A stretch of DNA of 64,000 nucleotides from Demequina maris (GTDB lineage: Bacteria > Actinomycetota > Actinomycetes > Actinomycetales > Demequinaceae). Made by a program: the position numbers and the translations under genes. The notes under the pieces were generated by a model that searched no databases, was not told the origin of the DNA, and worked only from the letters and a program-made list of their open reading frames with translations. The stretch spans positions 56,290 through 120,289 of the forward strand of contig NZ_BBLX01000008.1 in the NCBI RefSeq assembly GCF_000971155.1. The letters are read 5' to 3'. Position 1 is the first letter of the stretch; every line of letters begins with the position of its first letter. This document shows positions 40,081 through 48,466 of this stretch, one piece after another.

Positions 40081-40142
40081 GCGGGCGATTCTCCCACGAT
40101 CGGGACCGAGGTCCCAGCGCGCGTAGGGGATGATGGTGCGTC

Positions 40143-40814
40143 ATGAGCGAGCAGAAGCCGGAGGCCGCGAAGGAGCGCCCCGACCACCAGCGCTGGAACT
40201 ACAACATCCACTACATGTCGCCGCTGCTGGGGAGCATCCCCGACACCGCGCGCACCGCGCTCGACGTGGGCTGCGGCGAGGGCTTCCTCGCGCGCCGGCT
40301 GGCGTCCCGCGGCCTCGAGGTGACGGCGATCGACGTCGACCCCGCCGCGATCGGGCGCGCCCGCGCGCAGGGCCACACGGTCGAGCTGCTCGACTCCACG
40401 GAGGAGGAGCCCGCGGAGTCGCCGTCCATCACGTACCGCGCGGGCGACGTGCTGACGTCGCCGCTCGAGACCTACGACGTGGTGACCGCGTCGGCGGTGC
40501 TCCACCACCTCGACCTCGAGGAGGGCCTCGCGCGGCTGCGCGACCTGGTGGCGCCCGGCGGCCGGCTGCTCGTGGTCGGCATGGCGAACGCGAACTGGCC
40601 GCAGGACCTGCCGCGCGACGTGTGGGCGACGTTCGTCGACAAGTTCCACCGGCTGTTCCGCGGCTACTGGGACCACGGCTGCGACTGCCGCTGGCCCGCC
40701 GCGCACTCGTTCCGCGACGTGCGCGACGCGGCGCCGCGGATCCTGCCCGGCTCGGAGTACCGCCGCGAGCTGCTCTGGCGCTACACGCTCACCTGGGACA
40801 AGCCGGCGTCCTGA
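40143..40814 (+). CDS. Class I SAM-dependent methyltransferase
   Basis: 223 aa. The SAM-binding motif I is ALDVGCGEGFLAR, with the acidic motif II ending in TAIDVDP, and motif for the adenine region YRAGDVL, then VTASAVLHHLDL. Substrate unknown. Its last 34 bases overlap the tail of the convergent PatB gene. Confidence 0.87.
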   Translation: MSEQKPEAAKERPDHQRWNYNIHYMSPLLGSIPDTARTALDVGCGEGFLARRLASRGLEVTAIDVDPAAIGRARAQGHTVELLDSTEEEPAESPSITYRAGDVLTSPLETYDVVTASAVLHHLDLEEGLARLRDLVAPGGRLLVVGMANANWPQDLPRDVWATFVDKFHRLFRGYWDHGCDCRWPAAHSFRDVRDAAPRILPGSEYRRELLWRYTLTWDKPAS

Positions 40815-41950
40815 GCCCGCTCGATCCCCGTCGCGATCCGTCGGACCGCCTCCTCGAGGATCTCGGGCGACGTCGCGATGTTCAGGCGTGCGTGCCCGGC
40901 GCCCCCGGTGCCGAAGTACGGGCCGTTGTTGAGCGCGACCCTGCCGTGGTCGATCAGCGCGTACGCGGGCTCGTCGCCGAGCGTCTGCCCGAAGTCGAGC
41001 CACGTGAGGTATGTGCCCTCCGGGACCGTGTAGCGCACCTGCGGCACGTGCTCGGCGAGCAGGTCGCGCACGAGCAGGCGGTTGCGGTCGAGGCCCGCGA
41101 GCATCGCGTCGAGCCACTCGTCGCCGTGCGCGTAGGCCGCGGTCTGCGCGATGGTGCCCAGGTGGGTGGGACCGTGGTGCTTGCCTGCGCGGTGCGAGTC
41201 GTAGCCCTCCGCGTCGGGCCCGCCGACGAGCAGCGCGGCCGGGATCGCCGCGAGGTTCCACGCCTTGGACGCGGCGTGCAGCGCCATCCCCGTGGGGTCG
41301 ACCTCGAGGTACGGCACGAAGTCGAAGCCGGGGAACGTGATCGGCGCGTGGATCTCGTCGGAGACCACGCGCACCCCGTACCGCTGCGACAGCGCCGCGA
41401 TGCCCTCGAGCTCGGCCCGCGTGTGGACGGTGCCGCCGGGGTTGTGCGGGTTGCACAGCAGGTAGGCCGCCCGCCGGCCGCCCGAGGTCGCCTCGACCAT
41501 CGCGCGCTCGACCGCGTCGAGGTCGAGGCGCAGGTCGGCGCCGAGCGGCGCCTCGCGAATCTCCCGGCCGGCCTGGCGCAGGTAGAGGAAGAAGGGCGGG
41601 TACACGGGCGGGTTGACGATGATCTCGCCTCCCGCGTCGGTGAGCTCGACCAGCGCGTCGACGTAGCCCTCGATCACGCTCGCGACCGGGGTGACCCGCG
41701 CATCGTCCACGGTCCATCCCCACCGGCGGTCCGCGAACGCGACGAAGGAGCCCACGTACGGCGTCGACCCCGGATAGCCCATGTCGCCGTCCCGCACGGC
41801 CGCCTCGAGGGCCTCCCGGATGGGGTCGGCGAGGTCGACGTCCATCTCCGCGACCCACAGCGGCAGCACGTCGGGCTCGTAGTGGCGCCACTTGGCCGAG
41901 GTGCGGCGCCGCAGGCGCTCGAGCGGGACGGAGAACGGGTCCGCGATCAT
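40781..41950 (-). CDS. PatB/MalY-type cystathionine beta-lyase (fold type I PLP enzyme)
   Basis: 389 aa. C-S lyase that cleaves cystathionine or cysteine conjugates. N-terminus has the family's KWRHYEPDVLPLWVAEMD; the PLP lysine is in ASKAWNLAAIP, with NPHNPGG and SDEIHAPITFPG around the cofactor. ATG 41950 follows TAGTGT by seven bases, leaderless. It links to methionine synthesis (metE, metF) in function but is 16 kb away. Confidence 0.92.
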   Translation of the reverse strand: MIADPFSVPLERLRRRTSAKWRHYEPDVLPLWVAEMDVDLADPIREALEAAVRDGDMGYPGSTPYVGSFVAFADRRWGWTVDDARVTPVASVIEGYVDALVELTDAGGEIIVNPPVYPPFFLYLRQAGREIREAPLGADLRLDLDAVERAMVEATSGGRRAAYLLCNPHNPGGTVHTRAELEGIAALSQRYGVRVVSDEIHAPITFPGFDFVPYLEVDPTGMALHAASKAWNLAAIPAALLVGGPDAEGYDSHRAGKHHGPTHLGTIAQTAAYAHGDEWLDAMLAGLDRNRLLVRDLLAEHVPQVRYTVPEGTYLTWLDFGQTLGDEPAYALIDHGRVALNNGPYFGTGGAGHARLNIATSPEILEEAVRRIATGIERAQDAGLSQVSV

Positions 41951-41976
41951 GAGCCCGACACTAGCCGAGCCGCGGA

Positions 41977-42447
41977 TCACGCCATAGAGCGCAGCAGCGT
42001 CTCGAGCCGCTCGGTCGCCTCGCGCATGCGGGCGACGCCCCCGAGGTTGAGGTAGCCGGTCCGGTGGTAGTCGTCCGGGAACATGTGGCTCGTCACGAGC
42101 ATCGTGCCCGCGGGCGTCTCCCCCATGTCGATCCGCATCCATGTGAGCACGTCCGGGAAGAGCTCCGAGATGAACGTGTACGTGAGCTGCGACTGCGGCT
42201 CGACCTTCTCGTAGCGGCCGTAGAAGCTGAAGGTGTTGCCCTCGGGGTCCGACTGCACCACCCGCCACGACCCGCCCGGCTCGACGTCCATGTCGACGCT
42301 GCGGTTGACGTAGCCGTGGGGCGCCCACCATTGCTGGACGTACAGCGGCTCGGTCACGGCGGTCCACACGCGCGGCAACGGGAACGCCAGCCGGGCGGTC
42401 GACACCAGCACGGGAGGCTCGGCGGGCGCCTCGAACGAGATGTCCAT
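41977..42447 (-). CDS. SRPBCC (START/Bet v1-like) domain protein
   Basis: 156 aa, AHSA1/polyketide-cyclase-like fold. The family marker is the N-terminal RVWTAVTEPLYVQQWWAP, followed by GGSWRVVQSD and YEKVEPQSQLTYTF. Such proteins bind hydrophobic ligands or help Hsp90; function here is unknown. It ends 26 bases before the PatB start on the same strand and may share its transcript. Confidence 0.82.
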   Translation of the reverse strand: MDISFEAPAEPPVLVSTARLAFPLPRVWTAVTEPLYVQQWWAPHGYVNRSVDMDVEPGGSWRVVQSDPEGNTFSFYGRYEKVEPQSQLTYTFISELFPDVLTWMRIDMGETPAGTMLVTSHMFPDDYHRTGYLNLGGVARMREATERLETLLRSMA

Positions 42448-42542
42448 CCACGCTCCCCCGGTCGTCGGGCGCTGCCCGTCCTGCTCTCAGCCTGATAGCA
42501 GGAGGGTCGCTCGTCAACCGGAGGCCGTCCTCGCCTGGGAGC

Positions 42543-42843
42543 GTGTCCACGTCGCGCGACACGATCGCGTACCTGCTCGAGCAGCTGGAGCCGCTCGACG
42601 TGCGGGCGCGCGCGATGTTCGGCGAGTACGGGCTGAACTGCGACGGGCGGCTGGTGGGCCTCGTGTGCGACGACCGGCTGCTGCTCAAGTCGTCGCCCGC
42701 CTCGTCCGGCCTGGCCGAGGAGGCCGCCTACCCCGGGTCGCGCGTACCGTCGCGTGCCGGACGCCACGGTGGACGATGCGGCGGCGCTCCAGGACGTCGT
42801 CGCGGGCACCGCGGCGCACATGCCGGAGCCGAGGCGGCGCTAG
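42543..42843 (+). pseudogene. TfoX N-terminal-domain gene with a frameshift in a CCCCGGG tract
   Basis: The first ~60 codons from GTG 42543 encode a TfoX_N domain: EPLDVRARAMFGEYGLNCDGRLVGLVCDDRLLLKSS. At 42731-42737 (CCCCGGG) the homology leaves the frame and continues one base later as AYRRVPDATVDDAAALQDVV...MPEPRRR, ending at TAG 42841-42843. Removing one C restores a normal ~100-aa TfoX_N protein. Either the gene is broken by a one-base insertion, or the base is a sequencing error; ribosomal frameshifting is less likely. A GGACGATGCG word lies in the second part. Confidence 0.8.
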
Positions 42844-42856
42844 GGCGCGAGCCGGC

Positions 42857-43021
42857 TCACGAGCCGGGGCGCAGCACCTTCTTCCCCACGCGCAGTCCCT
42901 TCGCGGCCTTCGAGTCGGGGCCGTTGCGCTCCTCGACCTTGTCCGCGATCGCTCCCAGCGCCCAGGCGGCGACGGGGATCGCGATCGCCATGAACATCCA
43001 GCGTCCGAACCTGCGTCTCAT
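42857..43021 (-). CDS. 54-aa membrane protein, unknown function
   Basis: Starts at ATG 43021 behind GGAGGTG. Sequence begins MRRRFGRWMFMAIAIPVAAW: a basic N-terminus and a single helix, followed by a charged tail (DKVEERNGPDSKAAKG, then KKVLRP). The strong ribosome-binding site, typical codon use and membrane-plus-basic-tail layout support a real gene. It lies between the tfoX-like pseudogene and terC. Confidence 0.65.
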   Translation of the reverse strand: MRRRFGRWMFMAIAIPVAAWALGAIADKVEERNGPDSKAAKGLRVGKKVLRPGS

Positions 43022-43088
43022 CGATGCACCTCCGCGGTCGACAACGCGTACACCCCGCCGGGGCTTCCCGGCGGGGTGGCGGCGAGGG

Positions 43089-44162
43089 TCAGGAGGCGCG
43101 GTCGTCGGGCGCCGGGGTCGGGTCGATGAAGCCGGCGTGCGCGGCCTGCGCGGCGGCGGCCTCGCCCTCCTCGATCCGCTTCGAGGCGCGCAGGCTGGTG
43201 ACCGTGGTGATGGCGAGCACGCCGACGATGACGACCAGCGACAGCGTGGTGGGCACGGTCGGGACGCCGGGCCACACGCCGTGCGCCCAGTGCAGCACGA
43301 GCTTGACGCCGATGAAGCCGAGGATCACGGACAGGCCGTAGCCCAGGTGGACCAGCTTCGACAGCGCGCCCTCGAGCACGAAGTAGAGGGCGCGCAGGCC
43401 CAGCAGCGCGAACGCGTTGGTCGCGAAGACGAGGTACGGGTCCGCGGTGATGCCGTAGACCGCCGGGACCGAGTCCACGGCGAAGACGATGTCGGTGAAG
43501 ATGATCGCCGCCATCACCATCGCGAGCGGCGTGAGCGCGCGGCGGCCGTTGCGGATCACGGTGGCCCTGGTGCCCTCGTACTCGCCCGTGACGGGGAAGA
43601 AGCGGCTCATCACCTTGACGATGCGCATCTGCTCGGGGTCGATCTCCTCGTCCTCCTCGCTGCGCGCGTCGCGGAACACCTTGATCGCGGTGGCCAGGAG
43701 GATCGCGCCGAACAGCAGGAACGTCCAGTCGAAGGTGGCGATGAGGCCGGCGCCGAGCGCGATGAAGAGGCCGCGCAGCACGATCGCGCCCGCGACGCCG
43801 ATGAGCAGCACGCGCTGCTGCAGGACCCGCGGCACCGCGAAGGCGCCGAGGATCAGGATGAAGACGAACAGGTTGTCGACAGACAGCGACTTCTCGACGA
43901 TGTAGCCGGTGTAGTACTTGACGCCGATGTCGGAGCCGTGGGCGGCCCACACCCAGCCGCCGAACGCGATCGGGATCGCGATGTAGAACGCGGTCCAGCC
44001 GAGCGCCTCCTTGAAGGACACCTCGTGCGGCTTGCGCGTGACGATGAAGTCGAAGACCAGCAGGCCGATGACGGCGAGGATGGTGCCGATCCACAGCGCC
44101 GGCGTGGCGATGGTGTGGAGCCCGGCGTCGGCGGCCGGGGTCTCGAGGACGAGCGGGGACAT
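43089..44162 (-). CDS. TerC/Alx-family membrane protein, probable Mn2+ exporter
   Basis: 357 aa, about nine helices. TerC motifs: FEKSLSVDNLFVF-type segment EKSLSVDNLFVFILI, and FTDIVFAVDSVPAV with conserved Asp residues. A cytoplasmic loop (about 185-220) is rich in Glu/Asp. TerC/Alx proteins export manganese or metallate exoenzymes. ATG 44162 is preceded by GAGGAG. A yybP-ykoY riboswitch in the leader indicates Mn2+ control. Confidence 0.93.
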   Translation of the reverse strand: MSPLVLETPAADAGLHTIATPALWIGTILAVIGLLVFDFIVTRKPHEVSFKEALGWTAFYIAIPIAFGGWVWAAHGSDIGVKYYTGYIVEKSLSVDNLFVFILILGAFAVPRVLQQRVLLIGVAGAIVLRGLFIALGAGLIATFDWTFLLFGAILLATAIKVFRDARSEEDEEIDPEQMRIVKVMSRFFPVTGEYEGTRATVIRNGRRALTPLAMVMAAIIFTDIVFAVDSVPAVYGITADPYLVFATNAFALLGLRALYFVLEGALSKLVHLGYGLSVILGFIGVKLVLHWAHGVWPGVPTVPTTLSLVVIVGVLAITTVTSLRASKRIEEGEAAAAQAAHAGFIDPTPAPDDRAS

Positions 44163-44168
44163 GGGTCT

Positions 44169-44295
44169 CCTCAGGTACGACGAAGTCCTGAGGTCTCCTT
44201 CGCCGCTGGTGCGGCGCCCGCCCGGGAGGATCCACGGAGATCTCGTACTGACCGGGACGGGGCTTGAGAAGTACTCCCCTCGGAGGTCAAGGGTA
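44169..44295 (-). promoter_or_regulatory. yybP-ykoY (Mn2+) riboswitch with ribosome-site-sequestering hairpin
   Basis: On the terC strand the leader contains the family elements GAGGGGAGTA (5' side, near 44280), CGGTCAGTACG (near 44255) and GGCGAAGGAGACCT (44191-44204). They are followed by the hairpin CCTCAGG (44187-44193) pairing with CCTGAGG (44169-44175), which covers part of the GAGGAG ribosome site. This suits translational control: metal binding would free the site. The family identification rests on motif memory, not on a covariance search. Confidence 0.8.
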
Positions 44296-44466
44296 GGCGA
44301 CGATGCGCTCCCGCGTCACCTCCCGTGCGCCTCTCCACACACCGGAGTCGATGAAACGCCTCAACTCTGCACTCTCGGTCGCGAAACGGGATTAGCGCGG
44401 ACTCAGTTGCAGAATCCGTGTGGATCAGCGCATGGCCGCGGGCGCGGGGGGCGGGCGCGGGGCGGT
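44296..44466. other. Intergenic region between ATP-grasp gene end and terC leader
   Basis: No gene. It holds a CGACGATGCG variant (about 44299), a stretch with TCTGCACTCT and, inverted about 40 bases on, GTTGCAGAATC (44361-44416), and a G-run (about 44440-44460). The segment GTCGATGAAACGCC faintly resembles the GTGCATGAAAACGCC of the 26.2-kb element. The terC promoter should lie here but no convincing pair of boxes was found. Confidence 0.4.
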
Positions 44467-45327
44467 TCAGAGCAGCGCGCGGAAGGCCTGAGCCGCGCGC
44501 TCCGGCGCGCCCTCGCCGAGCGCGAGGAACAGGCTGGGCTCCGTGAGCTCGAGCTCGAGCACGACCGGGCCGTCCGCGGTGGGCAGCAGGTCGACGCGCA
44601 CGTAGGCGAGGTCGGGGTGGCCCAGGCCGGGCAGCGCCGCGACGATGCGGTCGGCCAGGGCGCGCTCGGCGTCGGTCGCGGTGGTGCCCGCCACCTTCTC
44701 GTCCGCGTACAGGCCGGTCTCCCACGACATGTCGCGCGACAGGATCGCGGCCTTGCGGGCGGCGTGCGAGAAGCGTCCGCCCAGGTAGACCAGGGCCGTC
44801 TCGCCAGCGGTGTCGACCTCGGCCAGATACGGCTGCAGCATCGCGACCTTGCCCTGCGCGTGCAGCGCGGCCACGTGCGCCCGTGCTCCCTGCGCGTCGC
44901 CGTCGAAGAGCCGCGCGCCGTTGGAGCCCGCGCCCACCGACGGCTTCACCACGAGGTGGCCGTCCATGGCGACCACCGCATCGTCCGGGGCCTCGCCCGG
45001 GGCGACGAAGGTGGTCGGCACGGTCGGGAAGCCCGCGGCCGCGAGGTCGCCCAGGTAGCGCTTGTCGGTGTTCCACACGACGGTGTCGACCGGGTTGAGC
45101 AGGCGCGTGACGGCCGAGGCGGCGCGCGCCCACGCGAGGAACTCCTCGAGGCGGTCGTGGTAGTTCCAGGTGCTGCGCAGGATCGCGACCTCGAACGCGC
45201 TCCAGTCGACCTCGGGGTCGTCCCACGCCACGAGGGCCGCCTCCGGCAGGTGCGGCAGCAGCAGGTCCTCGTCCGCGTCGGGGACGGAGAGCTCGAGCGT
45301 GGTGACGATGGCGATCCGGGCGGTCAT
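44467..45327 (-). CDS. ATP-grasp family ligase-like protein
   Basis: 286 aa. The ATP-grasp fold is indicated by HLVVKPSVGAGSNGARLF (ATP-lysine and glycine loop), MLQPYLAEV, and the metal-site LELELTEPSLFL. Length and the WNTDKRYLGDLAAAGFPTVPT motif match a group of RimK/glutathione-synthase-like proteins without known substrates. TAGGTT ends seven bases before ATG 45327, leaderless. Confidence 0.85.
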   Translation of the reverse strand: MTARIAIVTTLELSVPDADEDLLLPHLPEAALVAWDDPEVDWSAFEVAILRSTWNYHDRLEEFLAWARAASAVTRLLNPVDTVVWNTDKRYLGDLAAAGFPTVPTTFVAPGEAPDDAVVAMDGHLVVKPSVGAGSNGARLFDGDAQGARAHVAALHAQGKVAMLQPYLAEVDTAGETALVYLGGRFSHAARKAAILSRDMSWETGLYADEKVAGTTATDAERALADRIVAALPGLGHPDLAYVRVDLLPTADGPVVLELELTEPSLFLALGEGAPERAAQAFRALL

Positions 45328-45404
45328 GCCCGACAACCTAGCGCCCGGCGTGGACGCCGCCGCGCCGCGCCCGGCGCCAGTACCCTCACGGTCAGGAGGT
45401 GTCC

Positions 45405-46493
45405 ATGTCGCGCTGGGGTCAGGTGCTCGGTGCGACCGCGGGCGTGCTCGTGGGGGCGGGCCTGCTGTACGGCACCTACCTGACCGTCGCCCCGATGCTC
45501 TTCCCCGAGGGCGGCGCCGCCGAGCCGGCCGTCTCCGCGAGCGCATCGTCCAGCCCGTCGCCGTCGGCGACCGTCACGGACGGCTGCGACTGGGAGTCGC
45601 TCACGGGCAAGCAGCGTCCCGCGTACCTCAAGGGCGAGCCCGAGGGCCTGCCGAAGGCGCGCGGCATGACCGACAAGACGTGGGAGTGCGTCGACGAGTC
45701 CTGGGCGGTCGAGGTGCGCAGCGCCGGCGGCGACACCTGGCGCCCCGGTGGCACGGCCCAGGCGCTCTACCTCGTCGCGCCCGACGGGGACCTGCTCAAG
45801 CTGTTCGACCTGCGCACCGACGTCGCGGTCGTCGTGCTCGAGTCCGACCTCGACGCGCGGCTCGCGTGGACCGCCCGCATGGGCGAGGGCGACAGCTTCC
45901 AGGTCGTCCAGGTCGAGCTGGACTCCGGGCTCGTCATCGACGCCTGGGGCGGCGACGGCATCCCGAGCCTGCAGCGCGACAAGAAGGACAACGTGATCTC
46001 GGTCGCGCCGCTCGGCCCGTTCGAGGCGGGCGGCACCCTGTGGGCGGGCTACACCGACACGTCCGCCCTCCAGTCCCTGTTCGTGCGGGACGACGACGAC
46101 CAGTTCCGGACGTTCACGGCGCAGAAGGCGCTCGACAACCTCGTCGCCGAGGGCTCCGTGAACGCGCAGGGCGACGACGGCGTCGAGGTGTGGACGAACA
46201 AGTCGGCCACCATCGCGGTGTTCCTGGCGCAGCACCTCGACGACGGCGCGAAGGGCAAGGCCTCCACCGGCGCCGGCACGTGGGTCGTGGTCGACCTCGT
46301 GCGTGACCAGTGGCGGCTCGCGGCCGCGAGCCTGCCGTCGTGGCTGTGCGCCCCCGCGCCCGGCACGTACGTGCCCGGGACGTACAAGGACCCGGGCGAG
46401 CTGCAGGCGGTGTGTACCAAGGGCGGCAAGGAGCGGGTCTACCGCCTCACGATGGGCGGCGACCCCGTCGAGGTCGACGCCGGCGGCCCGTAG
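45405..46493 (+). CDS. Membrane-anchored or secreted protein of unknown function
   Basis: 362 aa from ATG 45405, fixed by AGGAGG; TACCCT 18 bases upstream is a -10 candidate. An N-terminal helix (GQVLGATAGVLVGAGLLYGTYL) and a Ser/Ala linker lead to an exported domain with four Cys, starting CDWESLTGKQRPAY and ending SLPSWLCAP...AVCTKGGKERVYRL. No family recognised. It precedes a response regulator/histidine kinase pair by 111 bases and might feed signals to it; this rests on position only. Confidence 0.7.
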   Translation: MSRWGQVLGATAGVLVGAGLLYGTYLTVAPMLFPEGGAAEPAVSASASSSPSPSATVTDGCDWESLTGKQRPAYLKGEPEGLPKARGMTDKTWECVDESWAVEVRSAGGDTWRPGGTAQALYLVAPDGDLLKLFDLRTDVAVVVLESDLDARLAWTARMGEGDSFQVVQVELDSGLVIDAWGGDGIPSLQRDKKDNVISVAPLGPFEAGGTLWAGYTDTSALQSLFVRDDDDQFRTFTAQKALDNLVAEGSVNAQGDDGVEVWTNKSATIAVFLAQHLDDGAKGKASTGAGTWVVVDLVRDQWRLAAASLPSWLCAPAPGTYVPGTYKDPGELQAVCTKGGKERVYRLTMGGDPVEVDAGGP

Positions 46494-46604
46494 CCGCCCG
46501 GATCCTTATGCTGGCCGAATCCGGTCGCGCCTAGGCTGTTCCGGCCGCCCGGCGTCGTCGCCCCCCGCGCACGCCGGTCGGCCCTGAAGACGAAGGGAGC
46601 GCGC

Positions 46605-47276
46605 GTGAGGGTGCTGGTCGTCGAGGATCACGCGGTCCTCGCGCGCGAGGTCGCGACGGGCCTGCGCAGGGTCGGCCTCGCGGTCGACGTGGCGCGCGAC
46701 GGCGCGGAGGCGCTCGACAAGGCGGGTTTGAACGCGTACGACGTCGTGGTGCTCGACCGCGACCTGCCGCGCGTGTCGGGCGACGAGGTGTGCCGGACGC
46801 TGTCGTCCGCGCCCGAGCCGCCCCGCATCCTCATGCTGACCGCGGCGGGCCGCCTCGAGGACATCGTCGAGGGGCTCGGCCTGGGCGCCGACGACTACCT
46901 CGCGAAGCCGTTCGCGATGGCCGAGCTCGCGGCCCGCGTGCGGACCCTCGGCCGGCGCGCGGGCGCCGCGCCCCGGCCCCACGTGCGCATCGGCGGGCTC
47001 GAGATCCGCCCCGACGAGCACGTCGTACTGCGCGACGGCCGCACCGTGACGCTCTCGCCCAAGGAGTTCGGCGTGCTCGAGGTGCTCGCCGCCCACGCGG
47101 GCCGGGTGGTGTCCGCCGAGACGCTGCTGGAGAAGGTGTGGGACGAGTACGCCGACCCCCTCACCAACTCCGTGCGCGTCACGATGGTGACGCTGCGCCG
47201 CAAGCTCGGGGAGCCCGCGCTCATCGAGACCATCAAGGGCGTGGGCTACGTCCTGCGGGGAGGGGACGACGCGTGA
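46605..47276 (+). CDS. OmpR-family response regulator
   Basis: 223 aa from GTG 46605 (GAAGGGAG upstream). Receiver with Asp in VVVLDRDLP and Lys in LAKPFAM, winged helix ending LRRKLGEPALIETIKGVGYVL. The GTG of the kinase gene overlaps its stop. A TAGGCT -10 candidate lies about 75 bases upstream. Targets unknown. Confidence 0.94.
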   Translation: MRVLVVEDHAVLAREVATGLRRVGLAVDVARDGAEALDKAGLNAYDVVVLDRDLPRVSGDEVCRTLSSAPEPPRILMLTAAGRLEDIVEGLGLGADDYLAKPFAMAELAARVRTLGRRAGAAPRPHVRIGGLEIRPDEHVVLRDGRTVTLSPKEFGVLEVLAAHAGRVVSAETLLEKVWDEYADPLTNSVRVTMVTLRRKLGEPALIETIKGVGYVLRGGDDA

Positions 47277-48466
47277 GGGTCACCATCAGGATCAAGCTGA
47301 CGGCCCTGTTCGCGCTGCTGTTCGTGGTGCTCGCGGGGGTGCTCGTCACCACCGCCTACCTGTTCGTCGCGAGCGCGACCACCCCGGAGGCGCAGCAGGC
47401 CGACCGCCAGCGACTGCTCGAGGAGGCGCTCGAGGAGCAGGGGGTCACGCTGCCCGCCGCGCCCACCCCGATGCCCAGCGGGCGGCCGGACGATGCGGTG
47501 GGCGAGGTCCTCGACAGCATCGCCGCGCAGGTGCGGCAGAACGTCCTCGACGACCTCCTCCAGCGCTCGCTGCTGGCCTTCGCGCTGTCCGCGGTCATCG
47601 CCGTGGCGCTCGCCTGGTGGCTCGCGGGCCGCGTGCTGCGTCCCGTCGACGAGATCTCCGAGGCCGCGAACATGCTGTCCGAGCGCACGCTCGACCGGCG
47701 GCTGCCCGAGGACGGCCCCGACGACGAGTTCGGGCGCCTCCGGCGGGCCTTCAACGGGATGCTGACGCGGCTGGAGACGGCCTTCGACGCGCGGCAGCGC
47801 TTCGCGGCCGACGCGTCGCACGAGCTGCGCACCCCGCTGGCCGTGCTGCGCGCCTCGGCGGACAACGTCCTGTCCTCGCCCAGGCCTTCGAAGCAGGCGC
47901 GCGAGCTCGCCGAGCAGGTCGAGCAGCAGGTGGGTCGCGCCGACTCGCTCATGACGAGCCTGCTCACGCTCGCCCGGGCCGACGACGTGATCCACACGCG
48001 CGAGCCCCTCGACCTCGCCGACGTCGCGGCCGAGGTGGTCTCCGCGGCGTCGCCGCGCGCGACCGACGCTGGCGTCGCGATCGACCTCGACATCGCCGAC
48101 GCGCCCGTGCTGGGCGACCCGGTGCTCCTCGAGCGGATGCTCGCGAACCTCGTCGACAACGCGCTCCGCTACAACGTCGAGGCCGACGGCTGGCTGCGGT
48201 GCCGCGTGTGGAGCGAGGCGGGGCGCGCGCTCGTCGAGGTGTCCAACACGGGCCCCGCGCTCGCGGCCGGCGACATCCCCGCGCTCTTCGCACGCTTCGC
48301 GCGCGGGGACCAGCGCTCCGAGGTGGCCGGCCACGGGCTCGGGCTGCCGATCGTCGCACGCGTCGCACGCGTCCACGAGGGCGTCATCGACGCGTGGCCC
48401 GGCGACGAGGGCGGCCTCAGCGTGCGCGTCTCGCTGCCGGTCCGCGCGGAGGCGTCGCCGTCCTAG
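47273..48466 (+). CDS. Sensor histidine kinase
   Basis: 397 aa from GTG 47273. Two membrane helices (about residues 8-32 and 100-122) enclose a ~65-aa outside loop rich in Glu/Gln. HAMP, H-box ASHELRTPL, N-box LANLVDNALRYN and G-box GHGLGLPIV are intact. It pairs with the response regulator just upstream. The stop shares CTAG with the stop of the convergent VanZ/RDD gene. Confidence 0.93.
   Translation: MRVTIRIKLTALFALLFVVLAGVLVTTAYLFVASATTPEAQQADRQRLLEEALEEQGVTLPAAPTPMPSGRPDDAVGEVLDSIAAQVRQNVLDDLLQRSLLAFALSAVIAVALAWWLAGRVLRPVDEISEAANMLSERTLDRRLPEDGPDDEFGRLRRAFNGMLTRLETAFDARQRFAADASHELRTPLAVLRASADNVLSSPRPSKQARELAEQVEQQVGRADSLMTSLLTLARADDVIHTREPLDLADVAAEVVSAASPRATDAGVAIDLDIADAPVLGDPVLLERMLANLVDNALRYNVEADGWLRCRVWSEAGRALVEVSNTGPALAAGDIPALFARFARGDQRSEVAGHGLGLPIVARVARVHEGVIDAWPGDEGGLSVRVSLPVRAEASPS

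Noticed and set aside
42543..42843. TfoX plus pilin plus repeated word as a natural-competence uptake system
   Set aside because: The TfoX_N domain alone is not the competence activator, the gene is frameshifted, and no comEA/comEC or pilus machinery is present. Uptake-sequence function of the word stays speculative.
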